From: an uncultured Phocaeicola sp.
GTDB taxonomy: Bacteria > Bacteroidota > Bacteroidia > Bacteroidales > Bacteroidaceae
DNA length: 43,612 nucleotides
NCBI GenBank assembly: GCA_958434805.1
Contig: CAUBDX010000026.1
Location: forward strand, 1 to 43,612
Direction of reading: 5' to 3'
Shown: positions 7,618-16,853 of the stretch, piece after piece
Layout: every line of letters begins with the position of its first letter
How positions within the stretch are numbered: position 1 is the first letter of the stretch
Translations under genes and position numbers: made by a program
Notes under the pieces: model-generated
Told to the model about the DNA's origin: nothing
Seen by the model: only the letters and a program-made list of their open reading frames with translations
The model's database searches: none

Positions 7618-7863
7618 CTACTCTTTTAGAGAACGGAGTGCCTTGCAAAGTTGATCCGGACATGAGGTTGCCTTGTTTCCACATCGGATTCCCTCCAAAC
7701 GGGTGATTACATCTTCTACCTTCATTCCTTTTACCAAGGCGCTGATGCCTTTCAAATTGCCGTTGCATCCGCCGGTATAACGCACTTCTTTTACTACGTC
7801 ATTTTCTACTTCTATTTCAATCGAAGTGCTGCAAGTTCCTTGAGTTGTATAATTAAACACCAT
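7618..7863 (-). CDS. TSCPD domain protein (TIGR03905 family)
   Basis: An 81-residue protein of the TIGR03905 TSCPD family. It has a short beta-rich start (FNYTTQGTCSTSIEIEVEN), then RYTGGCNGNLKGIS, and ends with RCGNKATSCPDQLCKALRSL, which contains the TSCPD motif (ATSCPDQL). Four or five cysteines suggest metal binding; the domain also occurs at the end of some vitamin-B12-dependent ribonucleotide reductases. The function of the stand-alone form is unknown. It is first in a two-gene operon with the Fe-S flavoprotein downstream, which supports a redox or metal-related role. The region 7864-8086 upstream holds only its promoter region and the yebC terminator. Confidence 0.88.
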   Translation of the reverse strand: MVFNYTTQGTCSTSIEIEVENDVVKEVRYTGGCNGNLKGISALVKGMKVEDVITRLEGIRCGNKATSCPDQLCKALRSLKE

Positions 7864-8014
7864 AGTCGCTTTTTGTTTTTTTTCTCATGTTCCGCCTACT
7901 CTCCTTTCAAGAATGGTATCTGGCAGTCTGACACAGGCATACAAATCTTTACCAACCCATGTGCTGTAACATGACGAAACATGAACAGATTATTATGTTA
8001 AAGGCTTGTAAACA

Positions 8015-8059
8015 AAAGAAGGATTCAACAGTTACTCTACCCCCGCTGAATCCTTCTTT
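8015..8059 (-). terminator. Rho-independent terminator of yebC
   Basis: AAAGAAGGATTCA (8015-8027) and TGAATCCTTCTTT (8047-8059) are perfectly complementary over 13 bp. On the minus strand the second arm runs into TTCTTTTGTTT. It lies 28 bases beyond the yebC stop. Confidence 0.8.
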
Positions 8060-8086
8060 TTATTAAACAGACCGTTCAATTACGAA

Positions 8087-8821
8087 TTATTCTTCGCCTT
8101 CCGGTTTCATATTTGTGTAAACAGTCTGTACATCATCGAATTCTTCAAGACGTTCAACCATCTTGTCGATTGTTTCACGCTGTTCGGCTGTTACATCTTT
8201 CAAGTCATTGGGAACGTAAGTAAATTCTCCACCAACATCTTCAAAGCCACATTCTTCCAAATGTTTCTGAATCATGGCATAGCTTTTCGGGTCACCATAG
8301 ATTGTAATTGTACCTTCTTCCGGATCTTCATCAAACTCATCTTCTACGTTATAGTCAATCAAGTCCAAAATCAGTTCTTCCATGTCAAGCCCGTCTTTCT
8401 TCTTGAATGTGAATACACATTTATGGTCGAACAAGAAAGCCAATGAACCTGTTGTTCCCAAATTTCCGCCAAACTTGTTAAATACCGAACGCACATCGGC
8501 TACCGTACGTGTGGTGTTATCAGTCAAAGTATCCACGAATACAGCAACTCCATGAGGACCATATCCTTCATAAGTCATGCTCTTGTATTCGCTCTGGTCT
8601 TTACCCATCGCATTTTTAATGGCACGCTCAATATTGTCCTTCGGCATGTTTTCACGCTTACAAGTAGCGATTACCGAACGTAACGTCGGGTTGTTTTCCG
8701 GTTCCGGACCGCCTGCTTTTACTGCAATTGCAATTTGTTTACCCAGACGTGTAAAGGTCTTTGCCATGTGACCCCATCTTTTCAATTTAGCGGCTTTTCT
8801 ATATTCAAACGCTCTTCCCAT
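8087..8821 (-). CDS. yebC: YebC/PmpR family protein
   Basis: A 244-residue YebC/PmpR/TACO1-family protein. The opening MGRAFEYRKAAKLKRWGHMAKTF and the following FTRLGKQIAIAVKAGG, PKDNIERAIKNAMG, YEGYGPHGVAVFV, NKFGGNLGTTGSLAFLF and FTYVPND are family hallmarks across three domains. Long annotated as DNA-binding regulators, members are now linked to ribosome function at difficult sequences such as polyproline, so the cytoplasmic role is best given as a translation-related or regulatory protein. It is encoded downstream of pheT on the same strand with a 140-base gap and ends at a strong terminator. Confidence 0.95.
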   Translation of the reverse strand: MGRAFEYRKAAKLKRWGHMAKTFTRLGKQIAIAVKAGGPEPENNPTLRSVIATCKRENMPKDNIERAIKNAMGKDQSEYKSMTYEGYGPHGVAVFVDTLTDNTTRTVADVRSVFNKFGGNLGTTGSLAFLFDHKCVFTFKKKDGLDMEELILDLIDYNVEDEFDEDPEEGTITIYGDPKSYAMIQKHLEECGFEDVGGEFTYVPNDLKDVTAEQRETIDKMVERLEEFDDVQTVYTNMKPEGEE

Positions 8822-8961
8822 TGGATTATATTTTTAAATTTGTTTTTTATAAGTTTTCTGTTTTCTATTTAGATGTGCTTTCTTGCTTACGCAAAGCCAC
8901 CGCAACAGACAGTTGTTTGTTTTCAGCCTTCATGCGGCAGCTGTTTTTTCATTCCAAGTGT

Positions 8962-11424
8962 TTATCGCAATACTGCACCTAACTTATTCTGCAAGTTTGC
9001 AATCAACTTCTGCATTACCTTGTCAATCTGCTTGTCATTCAATGTAGCATTTTCATCTTGAAGCATGAAACTTACTGCATAACTTTTCTTGCCGGCTTCC
9101 AGATTCTTGCCTTCATATACATCGAACAATTCAACACTCTTCAACAGCTTCTTGTCTGTTTCATAAGCTATTTTCTCGATTTCAGCAAATTGAGTTTCTT
9201 TGTTAATCAGCAATGCCAGGTCGCGTTTCACCGCAGGGAACTTAGAGATTTCCTTATAGCTTACTGCACTTCCTTTCACTGCTTTCATCAGTTCCTTCCA
9301 GTTCAAGTCAGCATAGTAAACCTCATTGTCGATATCGAATGCTTTCTGTATTTTCTTGCTTATTACACCAAAGGTTGCCAACAGTTTACCTCCACGGGTA
9401 TGTACGGAGATAGCTACAGAATAGATATCGTTTGTCAAGTTTCCAAATACTAATGCTCCGAAATTGACGCCCAAACGGCGGAATATGTTCAATACATAAG
9501 CTTTCAACTCATATACAGACAGGTTTTCGTCGGCATGTGCCCATGAATTGCTCACACGCTTTCCGGTAAGCCATAAGCCCAGGTGAAGTTCTTCAGAATA
9601 AGCTGCCAATACTTTTTCCGGATTCTTCTTTTCTGCATGGAAGTGATAGCAATTTCCGAATTCAAAGAATTTCAAATCGGCATTCTTGCGGTTTGCATTA
9701 TGCTGAATACTTTCCAGTCCACCGAACAGCAAAGTAGAACGCATTACATTCAAATCATTGCTCAATGGATTCATCAAGCGGACCAGATTTTCCGGATTGT
9801 AAGTTTCCAGTCCATCGTAATAAGATGCCGCTGTCAATGAGTTATTTAAGATTTCATTAAATCCACAGCCAACTAACTGTTCTGATACTATATTCTGGAG
9901 TTTAACCGACTTATCTGTATCTCCTTTGACGCTTAAGCTGGACTTTAACGTGGTTGGAATTTCTACATTATTATATCCGTAAATACGGAGAATATCTTCA
10001 ACAACATCACAAGGACGCTGTACATCTACACGGTAAGGAGGAACAAGCAGAGAAAGTCCTTCTTCGGTTTCTTCTACAATTTTCATTTCCAGACTGCTTA
10101 CAATACGCTTCACCGTATCTTTAGGAATTTCTTTTCCTATCAGCGAATTTACATAAGCATAGGTAAGTTCCACCTTAAAGTCTGCAATCGGGGCAGGGTA
10201 ATTGTCTTTGATTTCTGATGAGATTTCTCCCCCAGCCAGTTCTTTTACCAGCAAAGCAGCTTCCTTCAGTGCGTAAAGGGTGTTGTTAGGGTCAACTCCA
10301 CGTTCAAAGCGGAAAGAAGAATCGGTGCTCAATCCATGGCGACGAGCTGTTTTCCGCACCCAAGTGGGATGGAAATAAGCACTTTCAAGGAATACGTCTT
10401 TTGTTGTTTCGGTAGTACCCGAATCCAGTCCGCCAAATACTCCGGCAATGCACATCGGTTCTTCTGCATTGCAAATCATCAAGTCGCGTTCTGACAGTTT
10501 ATGTTCTACTTCGTCTAAAGTTACAAACTTTGTTCCTTCGGCACAGGTCTTTACCACAATTTTTCCGCCTTTCACCTTGTCGGCATCAAAGCAGTGCATC
10601 GGCTGACCATACGCATGAAGAATATAGTTGGTAATATCTACGATATTGTTTATAGGACGAACACCTATCAGGCGGAGTTTATTTTGCAGCCATTCCGGAC
10701 TTTCTTTTACGGTTACTCCTTTAATGGTAACTCCTGCATAACGCGGACAAGCTTCTGTGTTTTCTACCACCACCTCAATATCCATGTCATGGTTATCTAC
10801 CTTGAACCCATCTACTGACGGGCGTTTCAGTTCGGCCTGATATCCGTTCTGAACAAGCCATGCATAAAGGTCACGTGCCACACCGTAATGTGAGCATGCA
10901 TCTGCACGATTGGGAGTAATATCTACTTCAAGTACATAATCGCTCTTGATGTTATAGTAATCTTTTGCAAGGGTACCCGGAACTGTATCTGCAGGAAGAA
11001 CAATGATTCCGTCATGACTTGTACCTACTCCGATTTCATCTTCAGCACAAATCATTCCGTTTGATTCTACTCCGCGAAGCTTTGATTTTTTGATAGTAAA
11101 GCATTCTTCACCATCATATAGTTTCGTTCCTAATGTTGCAACAATCACTTTCTGACCGGCAGCTACATTGGCTGCACCACACACAATCTGCACAGGTTCT
11201 CCCTGTCCTAAGTTCACTGTAGTGATGTGCATATGGTCTGAATTGGGATGAGGTTCACATGTTAACACTTCACCTACCACAAGTCCTTCAAGACCACCTT
11301 TAATTGATTGAACTTCCTCTACGCCTCCGGTCTCCAGACCTATAGAGGTAAGTGCGGCTGCTGTTTCTTCGGGTGTCAAATCGAAATTGACATATTCTTT
11401 CAGCCAATTATAAGAGATATTCAT
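8962..11424 (-). CDS. pheT: Phenylalanine--tRNA ligase beta subunit
   Basis: An 820-residue PheT, the beta subunit of the alpha2-beta2 enzyme that charges tRNA-Phe. It opens with MNISYNWLKEYVNFDLTPEE, then an EMAP/tRNA-binding OB domain (GLVVGEVL to ICAEDEIG, about 40-155), the B3/B4 editing domain (RYAGVTIKGV, RPINNIVDITNYI, GQPMHCFDADK), B5, the catalytic-like core, and the ferredoxin-fold anticodon-binding domain at the C-terminus (KFPAVKRDLALLI ... DENATLNDKQIDKVM). The length is normal. pheS is not in the window, which is usual where the two subunits are encoded apart. The 255-base gap upstream carries a TAnnTTTG box and the dnaB terminator. Confidence 0.97.
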   Translation of the reverse strand: MNISYNWLKEYVNFDLTPEETAAALTSIGLETGGVEEVQSIKGGLEGLVVGEVLTCEPHPNSDHMHITTVNLGQGEPVQIVCGAANVAAGQKVIVATLGTKLYDGEECFTIKKSKLRGVESNGMICAEDEIGVGTSHDGIIVLPADTVPGTLAKDYYNIKSDYVLEVDITPNRADACSHYGVARDLYAWLVQNGYQAELKRPSVDGFKVDNHDMDIEVVVENTEACPRYAGVTIKGVTVKESPEWLQNKLRLIGVRPINNIVDITNYILHAYGQPMHCFDADKVKGGKIVVKTCAEGTKFVTLDEVEHKLSERDLMICNAEEPMCIAGVFGGLDSGTTETTKDVFLESAYFHPTWVRKTARRHGLSTDSSFRFERGVDPNNTLYALKEAALLVKELAGGEISSEIKDNYPAPIADFKVELTYAYVNSLIGKEIPKDTVKRIVSSLEMKIVEETEEGLSLLVPPYRVDVQRPCDVVEDILRIYGYNNVEIPTTLKSSLSVKGDTDKSVKLQNIVSEQLVGCGFNEILNNSLTAASYYDGLETYNPENLVRLMNPLSNDLNVMRSTLLFGGLESIQHNANRKNADLKFFEFGNCYHFHAEKKNPEKVLAAYSEELHLGLWLTGKRVSNSWAHADENLSVYELKAYVLNIFRRLGVNFGALVFGNLTNDIYSVAISVHTRGGKLLATFGVISKKIQKAFDIDNEVYYADLNWKELMKAVKGSAVSYKEISKFPAVKRDLALLINKETQFAEIEKIAYETDKKLLKSVELFDVYEGKNLEAGKKSYAVSFMLQDENATLNDKQIDKVMQKLIANLQNKLGAVLR

Positions 11425-11462
11425 ATATGTATAGTTTTACGTATTTCATCTGGAATAACGCG

Positions 11463-11470
11463 CAAATTTA
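11463..11470 (-). promoter_or_regulatory. Candidate -7 box for pheT
   Basis: The minus strand reads TAAATTTG, matching TAnnTTTG, about 38 bases upstream of the pheT ATG. No clear -33 element is seen. Confidence 0.45.
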
Positions 11471-11620
11471 ATATAAATATTTGGGATAAAAGAGAAGAAT
11501 GGGGGTTTTTACATTACTCATTCATATCAAACCAACATTCTTCGTTATATTCAGCGGTGGTTTCGGGCTCATTTCCTGATTCGCTTGCGCATGAATCCTT
11601 ACGCTTATTCCTCAAATAAC

Positions 11621-11653
11621 AACCGCCATTGATGATACGTATCAACGGCAGTT
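11621..11653 (-). terminator. Probable terminator after dnaB
   Basis: AACCGCCATTGAT (11621-11633) and ATCAACGGCAGTT (11641-11653) pair over 13 positions with two mismatches that become G-U pairs in the minus-strand RNA. The centre includes the 12-bp palindrome TGATACGTATCA (11633-11644). It lies 26 bases after the dnaB stop. The U tract is short (ATTTG). Confidence 0.5.
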
Positions 11654-11679
11654 TACTTTTAGCTTATAATCTCATTTTA

Positions 11680-13245
11680 TTAAAAAGGGACATCCGGAAT
11701 AGGGTCACCAAACGGATTGTCAGGCAGTGGAGCCATTTCTTCCGCAGGAGGTGGAACAAAATCACTGCCTCCTCCCTGATTCATCCGTGAACGAAGCACC
11801 GGAGGCGGGGTTTCTTCTCCCGGCATAGGTACAATCATCTCATCATCCGGATTTTGAAAACGAGCATACTCGCCGCGAAAACGCAGCAGCACATCACCGA
11901 CAGCACCGTTACGATGCTTGGCAATGATAATCTCTGCCATTCCGTGCAAATCATTTCCTTTCTCATCGGCGTATATCTTGTAATATTCCGGACGGTGAAT
12001 AAAGCAAACCATATCGGCATCCTGCTCAATGGCTCCTGACTCACGCAAGTCACTTAACTGCGGACGCTTTCCGTCAATACCCTCACGGCTTTCCACGCCA
12101 CGGTTCAACTGGCTCAATGCCACAATGGGGATATTCAATTCTTTCGCCAGCCCTTTTAATGAACGGGATATGGTACTTACTTCTTCCTGACGGCTGCCGA
12201 ATGACATTCCACTGGCATTCATCAGCTGAAGGTAGTCAATAATAATAATCTGAACACCATGCTCACGCACTAATCGGCGGGCCTTTGTACGAAGCTCAAA
12301 AACCGAAAGTGAAGGGGTATCATCTACATAAAGCGGTGCATCGTAGAGCTCTTTTATCTTATAGTCCAGCTGACCCCATTCGTACGGCGCAAGCTGACCG
12401 CTTTTAATTTTTTCTCCGGGAATTTCACAGACATTGACTATCAAACGGTTTACAAGCTGTACGTTGCTCATTTCAAGCGAGAACAGGGCAACAGGGACTT
12501 TATTGGTTACTGCCATATTTCTGGCCATGGAAAGCACGAACGCAGTCTTTCCCATCGCCGGACGAGCAGCAATGATAATTAAATCAGACTTCTGCCAGCC
12601 TGAAGTCATTTTGTCAAGCTGATGGAATCCACTGGAAAGTCCGCTCAAACCGTCCGTTCGTGTTGCCGCAGCCTGAAGCATATCATACGCCTCCTTGATA
12701 ACAGGATTGATTTGCGTATAATCTTTCTTCATGTTTTGCTGCGAAATTTCAAACAACTTTCCTTCCGCCTCCTGCATCAAATCATCCACATCTTGCGTCG
12801 TATCAAACGCTTTGGTCTGAATACTGCTCGTAAACGATATCAGCTCACGGGCAAGAAACTTCTGGGCAATGATACGCGCATGATACTCAATATGAGCAGA
12901 AGAAGCTACCTTACCACTCAGCTGAGTAATATAAAAAGGTCCTCCTACTTCTTCTAAATCCCCCCGTGAGCGCAACTGCTCTGCCACAGTAAGAATATCA
13001 ATCGGTTTTTGCCGGATAGCCAAATCGGTTATCGCCGCATAAATCAACTGATGTTTCCGCTCATAGAAAGACTCAGGACGAAGTATTTCGCTTACCTGTG
13101 AATAGGCATCTTTTTCTATCATCAATGCACCCAGCACCGCCTCCTCAAGCTCAGGAGCCTGTGGCTGTAAATGCCCATATTCGTCCACCGGCTTTACTTT
13201 CACTCCAGCCTTCGGGACGCGTGTCGTTCTTTTCGTTTCCGCCAT
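11680..13245 (-). CDS. dnaB: Replicative DNA helicase
   Basis: A 521-residue DnaB, the hexameric 5'-3' helicase of the replisome. The N-terminal DnaB domain spans about residues 28-130 (PELEEAVLGALM, FYERKHQLIYAAI). The RecA-like domain has Walker A ARPAMGKT at residues 227-234, FSLEMSN, the Walker B strand VQIIIIDYLQLM, and SRQEEVSTISRSLKGLAKEL with the arginine-finger region QLSDLRESGAIEQDADMV. The C-terminus ends in an acidic, Pro-rich tail (PPPAEEMAPLPDNPFGDPIPDVPF region), common in Bacteroidetes DnaB. No intein is present. It is divergent from ispE with a 119-base shared promoter region. Confidence 0.97.
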   Translation of the reverse strand: MAETKRTTRVPKAGVKVKPVDEYGHLQPQAPELEEAVLGALMIEKDAYSQVSEILRPESFYERKHQLIYAAITDLAIRQKPIDILTVAEQLRSRGDLEEVGGPFYITQLSGKVASSAHIEYHARIIAQKFLARELISFTSSIQTKAFDTTQDVDDLMQEAEGKLFEISQQNMKKDYTQINPVIKEAYDMLQAAATRTDGLSGLSSGFHQLDKMTSGWQKSDLIIIAARPAMGKTAFVLSMARNMAVTNKVPVALFSLEMSNVQLVNRLIVNVCEIPGEKIKSGQLAPYEWGQLDYKIKELYDAPLYVDDTPSLSVFELRTKARRLVREHGVQIIIIDYLQLMNASGMSFGSRQEEVSTISRSLKGLAKELNIPIVALSQLNRGVESREGIDGKRPQLSDLRESGAIEQDADMVCFIHRPEYYKIYADEKGNDLHGMAEIIIAKHRNGAVGDVLLRFRGEYARFQNPDDEMIVPMPGEETPPPVLRSRMNQGGGSDFVPPPAEEMAPLPDNPFGDPIPDVPF

Positions 13246-13268
13246 TTCGCTATTGTTTTTAATGTGCG

Positions 13269-13276
13269 CAAAGATA
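13269..13276 (-). promoter_or_regulatory. Candidate -7 box for dnaB
   Basis: The minus strand reads TATCTTTG, matching TAnnTTTG, about 25 bases upstream of the dnaB ATG. The -33 element is not clear. Confidence 0.5.
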
Positions 13277-13329
13277 CGACATTTTCAAAATTCAAGTCAC
13301 AATTTTTTAATTTATTCAAAACTTTCCCT

Positions 13330-13337
13330 TATATTTG
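13330..13337 (+). promoter_or_regulatory. Candidate -7 box for ispE
   Basis: TATATTTG, a full match to TAnnTTTG, 27 bases before the ispE ATG. A T-rich stretch lies at the -33 position but no TTTG. Confidence 0.5.
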
Positions 13338-13364
13338 AACGTACAAACTAAAATATAAAAACTC

Positions 13365-14189
13365 ATGATAACATTTCCAAATGCCAAAATAAACCTCGGA
13401 TTAAATATTGTAGAAAAACGTCCCGACGGTTACCATAATCTTGAAACGATATTCTATCCCATCAAGCTGCAAGATGCACTTGAAGTGACTCGCCTTGAAG
13501 GCAGTATCGAACCGTTTAAGCTGCACATCAGCGGCAAAAGCCTGGATGGAACTCCTGAAAGCAACCTCGTTGTTAAAGCTTACAACTTACTGAAAACAGA
13601 CTTTCAGCTCCCCCCCGTTGACATTCATTTATTCAAGCACATCCCTACCGGAGCCGGATTAGGAGGAGGATCAGCCGATTGTGCCTTCATGATTAAACTG
13701 CTCAACGAAAAATTTCATCTGGGGTTATCGGTTGAGCAGATGGAAACATATGCAGCAAAATTAGGAGCCGACTGCGCTTTCTTTATCCAGAACAAGCCGG
13801 TCTTTGCTTCAGGAATCGGAAATGTATTTCAGCCGATAGATTTTTCTTTGAAAGGCTATCATCTGGTGCTGGTCAAACCCAATTCTTCTGTTGCCACACG
13901 TGAGGCTTACGCCAACATCACTCCACGAAAACCGGAAGTCTCTTTGCTGCAAATTATAAAACATCCGATAGAAACCTGGAGAGACTCCATGAAAAATGAT
14001 TTTGAAGACAGTGTATTTCTCACTCACCCTGAAATTGCAGCAATCAAAGATAAATTATATGATTTAGGTGCCGTATATGCTTCGATGAGCGGATCCGGCT
14101 CGGCTGTATTCGGCATCTTCAAAGCACCTATAGAAAATGTAGATGAAAAATTCGGAGAATGCTTCTGCCGGCAAAGAGAATTAGAATAA
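13365..14189 (+). CDS. ispE: 4-diphosphocytidyl-2-C-methyl-D-erythritol kinase
   Basis: A 274-residue GHMP kinase that phosphorylates CDP-methylerythritol in the MEP isoprenoid pathway. The substrate-binding start [21 protein letters not shown] (residues 4-24) is diagnostic of IspE; the ATP-binding loop is [14 protein letters not shown] at 94-107 and the C-terminal motif is [13 protein letters not shown]. The length is normal. It is divergent from dnaB with a 119-base intergenic region. The 152 bases after it hold an imperfect long-range inverted repeat (near 14211-14225 and 14305-14320), a possible weak terminator, and the promoter of the next gene. Confidence 0.96.
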   Translation: MITFPNAKINLGLNIVEKRPDGYHNLETIFYPIKLQDALEVTRLEGSIEPFKLHISGKSLDGTPESNLVVKAYNLLKTDFQLPPVDIHLFKHIPTGAGLGGGSADCAFMIKLLNEKFHLGLSVEQMETYAAKLGADCAFFIQNKPVFASGIGNVFQPIDFSLKGYHLVLVKPNSSVATREAYANITPRKPEVSLLQIIKHPIETWRDSMKNDFEDSVFLTHPEIAAIKDKLYDLGAVYASMSGSGSAVFGIFKAPIENVDEKFGECFCRQRELE

Positions 14190-14302
14190 AGACTAAACAT
14201 ATCAACGAATTGAGAGTGTATCAGAATAAAAGAATCTAACCCGTTTTTCGTTCCGGACTTTTTTCTTTATTTCTCCCTGAATGACAAAATGATACAGATT
14301 TT

Positions 14303-14310
14303 TAATTTTG
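14303..14310 (+). promoter_or_regulatory. Candidate -7 box for the RluA-family gene
   Basis: TAATTTTG matches TAnnTTTG and lies 31 bases before the ATG at 14342. It falls upstream of the TTG at 14327 by only 16 bases, which favours the later ATG as start. Confidence 0.4.
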
Positions 14311-14341
14311 ATACATTCTCTTTATTTTGTCAACCTACCGT

Positions 14342-15970
14342 ATGAACGCTAAAGTACATTTCTTCCCTTTCCCTATTGACTCCATTACCCTACCGGCTCA
14401 ATTTACCTTTCCTTTTCATTATACGCCACATGCTTTAACGGAATTAGCCGCAAAAGAAGTTCAGATTTATTTACAAAGCAGAAAAGACTGGGCAAAAGAG
14501 CTGCAAGAAGGTAAAATGTTTGGGGTGTTGATTGTACGCACACCTGAGAAACGCATCGGCTACCTTGCTGCCTTTTCGGGAAATCTTGCAGGAAGCAACC
14601 ATCATTCCTTCTTTGTTCCTCCTGTATACGATATGCTTCAGCCCGACGGTTTTTTTCGACAAGAAGAAAAGAATATTTCAGCTATTAACCTACAGATTAA
14701 AAAGACTGAAAACTCTTCTCTTTATTTAGATATGAAAAACGAGCTTAATGCAGCGAAACAATATGCTGCAGCTGCCATTGCCCAATATAAAGAAACTCTG
14801 AAAAAGGCAAAATCAGAAAGGGATGAGCGCCGTAAATCGGGCATCAGCCCAGAAGAGGAAACTTTACTTATCCGGGAAAGTCAACATCAGAAAGCCTCCT
14901 TCAAAAGAAAAGAAAAAGAATTACAGAATTTAATAAAAGAGAAACAAAACAAGGTAAGCCAAATAGAGGAAACCATCTGCCTGCTAAAACAAGAACGAAA
15001 AAAACGTTCGGCAGCCCTTCAAGAAAAGTTGTTTGGACAATTCCGTATGCTGAATGCAAAAGGGGAAAGGAAAGACTTATGCGAATTATTTAAAAGCACA
15101 CCTCAAGGATTCCCTCCCTCGGGAGCTGGAGAATGCGCCTTGCCTAAATTGCTGCAATATGCCTACTCGTCTGATTTAACTCCATTAGCCATGGGAGAGT
15201 TTTGGTGGGGAATGTCACCTAAAGATGAGATTCGCCATCATGGTCATTTTTACCCCTCTTGCAAAGGCAAATGTGAACCAATCTTACGCCATATGCTTAT
15301 CGGTCTGGACATTGAAAATAATCCACTGGAGGACAATATACATCAGCACACTCCACTGGATATTTTATATGAAGACGATTCTCTGTTAGTGGTCAACAAG
15401 CCTGCCGGCATGCTTTCTGTTCCCGGAAAAAATGATTTAGACTCTATTTTCCAGCGCCTGCGCATCTTATACCCACATGCTACCGGACCAATCATTGTCC
15501 ACCGGCTAGACATGGCTACTTCAGGATTGCTTCTTGCAGCAAAAACAAAAGAGGTTCACCAGAAATTACAGGCTCTTTTTGAAGAAAGAAAAATCAAGAA
15601 AAGATATACTGCGCTATTGGAAGGCGAATTAAGTTTCGCCCATGGAACCATATCACTCCCTTTATGTCTTAATCCGTTAGACCGTCCTCGGCAAATGGTA
15701 GATTTTACGCACGGGAAAGAAGCTGTCACTTATTATGAAACAATGGGCTATGAGAATGGAAAAACGCGCGTCTATTTTTATCCACTAACCGGACGCACCC
15801 ACCAACTTCGTGTTCATGCGGCTCATCCGCAAGGACTCAACCATCCTATTGTGGGAGATGAACTGTATGGGTGGAAATCAGACCGCCTTTATCTGCATGC
15901 AGCAGAACTAGAGTTTCTCCATCCTGTTACTCAGAAAATAATCCATATAACTAAGGAGGCCGACTTTTAA
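14342..15970 (+). CDS. RluA-family pseudouridine synthase with N-terminal coiled-coil extension
   Basis: The frame is open from a TTG at 14327, but the ATG at 14342 (MNAKVHFFPFP) is the better start, giving 542 residues. The C-terminal part, from about residue 340, is a RluA-type pseudouridine synthase: YEDDSLLVVNKPAGMLSVPG, the catalytic HRLDMATSG with Asp390, KKRYTALLEG, and PLTGRTHQLRVHAAHP. The N-terminal part is unusual for RluA: a mixed domain (1-120), a long charged coiled coil of Lys/Glu/Gln (about 125-235), then a Cys-containing linker (FYPSCKGKCEPIL). There is no S4 domain. Such long forms are common in Bacteroidetes. The rRNA or tRNA target is unknown. The gene converges on 15975 with only four bases between stops. 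Confidence 0.9.
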   Translation: MNAKVHFFPFPIDSITLPAQFTFPFHYTPHALTELAAKEVQIYLQSRKDWAKELQEGKMFGVLIVRTPEKRIGYLAAFSGNLAGSNHHSFFVPPVYDMLQPDGFFRQEEKNISAINLQIKKTENSSLYLDMKNELNAAKQYAAAAIAQYKETLKKAKSERDERRKSGISPEEETLLIRESQHQKASFKRKEKELQNLIKEKQNKVSQIEETICLLKQERKKRSAALQEKLFGQFRMLNAKGERKDLCELFKSTPQGFPPSGAGECALPKLLQYAYSSDLTPLAMGEFWWGMSPKDEIRHHGHFYPSCKGKCEPILRHMLIGLDIENNPLEDNIHQHTPLDILYEDDSLLVVNKPAGMLSVPGKNDLDSIFQRLRILYPHATGPIIVHRLDMATSGLLLAAKTKEVHQKLQALFEERKIKKRYTALLEGELSFAHGTISLPLCLNPLDRPRQMVDFTHGKEAVTYYETMGYENGKTRVYFYPLTGRTHQLRVHAAHPQGLNHPIVGDELYGWKSDRLYLHAAELEFLHPVTQKIIHITKEADF

Positions 15971-15974
15971 GAAC

Positions 15975-16799
15975 CTATCCGTTGAATCTGACGTATCCTA
16001 AGCGGGTATATTTCACACCATGACTCTCATAATGCCCCATAATTTTGGCTGAAGCAAGCTGAATTTGCTGATGCTGTACTATTTTACGGCTCCTGCAATG
16101 TAATACCTTAGGAGTTAAACTACTTCCTGCTGCCTTAACAAGAAAAGTGAAGCGGTTTCCATCCCGATCGGCAGCCAGCACATTCTGATCAACATAAAAA
16201 TCAGGTTTGTAAGTATCTACCTGCAAACGAACATTGAGTACTACTAAGTCAATATGAAATAATTTATCTCCTTTGTCACCTACAAAATGACTGACAGATG
16301 AAATCTTTCTTTTTTGCACTGTCAACTCAAAGTGGACAAAAGCAAACGCTTTGGCAAAGGCTATCAGCCGATCATATTTTTTGGAACTTGGAGTAAATTT
16401 ATTTGCCAACCATAAGACATACGACGGAGCAAGATAATAGATTTCTGCCAACCGTTTGCCTTTATACATTCCAAATGGCATAATATCATCGGCCATTCCA
16501 TAAAAAGGTTCAAAAAAAGCATTTTCCACGAGTGCCAATGCTACGTTACAGTTCTGTAGCAGATGCATAGCCCGACTTAGTGCATCGTCTAACGTTGTAG
16601 CCAACGTACGGATAAACAAAGGAGGTTCTGCTCCTGCAAATATTCTCCATAGAGCATAATAAGGACGGTATTCGGTAGCAAGGCTAATGGCATAACCCCC
16701 CTTATCTCTATTTCTATTCCGGTTAAAACTTCTGACACGTTCACGTATCTTTTCCTTTGTTTCATCGGATAATTGATATAATGACAGATTATCCTTCAT
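15975..16799 (-). CDS. Unknown protein with ExoX-C/DUF3820-like motif
   Basis: The open frame extends to an ATG at 16883, which would add 28 residues resembling a hydrophobic leader. I prefer the ATG at 16799 (MKDNLSLYQLSDETKEKI) because a good promoter (TTTG, 19 bases, TATATTGG) lies inside the longer version and leaves a short leader. The resulting 274-residue protein is soluble. Residues around 120-150 carry MPFGMYKGKRLAEIYYLAPSYVLWL, cut here for length; the pattern PFGxYKGxxL...YVLWL matches the exonuclease X C-terminal/DUF3820 motif that binds nucleic acid in some nucleases. The nuclease domain itself is absent. The rest is basic and of unknown function. It converges on the RluA gene. 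Confidence 0.6.
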   Translation of the reverse strand: MKDNLSLYQLSDETKEKIRERVRSFNRNRNRDKGGYAISLATEYRPYYALWRIFAGAEPPLFIRTLATTLDDALSRAMHLLQNCNVALALVENAFFEPFYGMADDIMPFGMYKGKRLAEIYYLAPSYVLWLANKFTPSSKKYDRLIAFAKAFAFVHFELTVQKRKISSVSHFVGDKGDKLFHIDLVVLNVRLQVDTYKPDFYVDQNVLAADRDGNRFTFLVKAAGSSLTPKVLHCRSRKIVQHQQIQLASAKIMGHYESHGVKYTRLGYVRFNG

Positions 16800-16822
16800 A
16801 AGCGAACCTAATTCCTGTGAAG

Positions 16823-16853
16823 CCAATATACAAAAAGATAGTGAATTTGCAAA
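16823..16853 (-). promoter_or_regulatory. Promoter deciding the start of the 15975-16799 gene
   Basis: On the minus strand, TTTG (16850-16853) is followed after 19 bases by TATATTGG (16823-16830), one mismatch from TAnnTTTG. This is the spacing expected for a Bacteroidetes -33/-7 pair, and it lies 23 bases before the ATG at 16799. Confidence 0.5.

Noticed and set aside
14327..14341. TTG start giving the RluA protein five extra residues
   Set aside because: An ATG follows at 14342 and the -7 box sits too close to the TTG.
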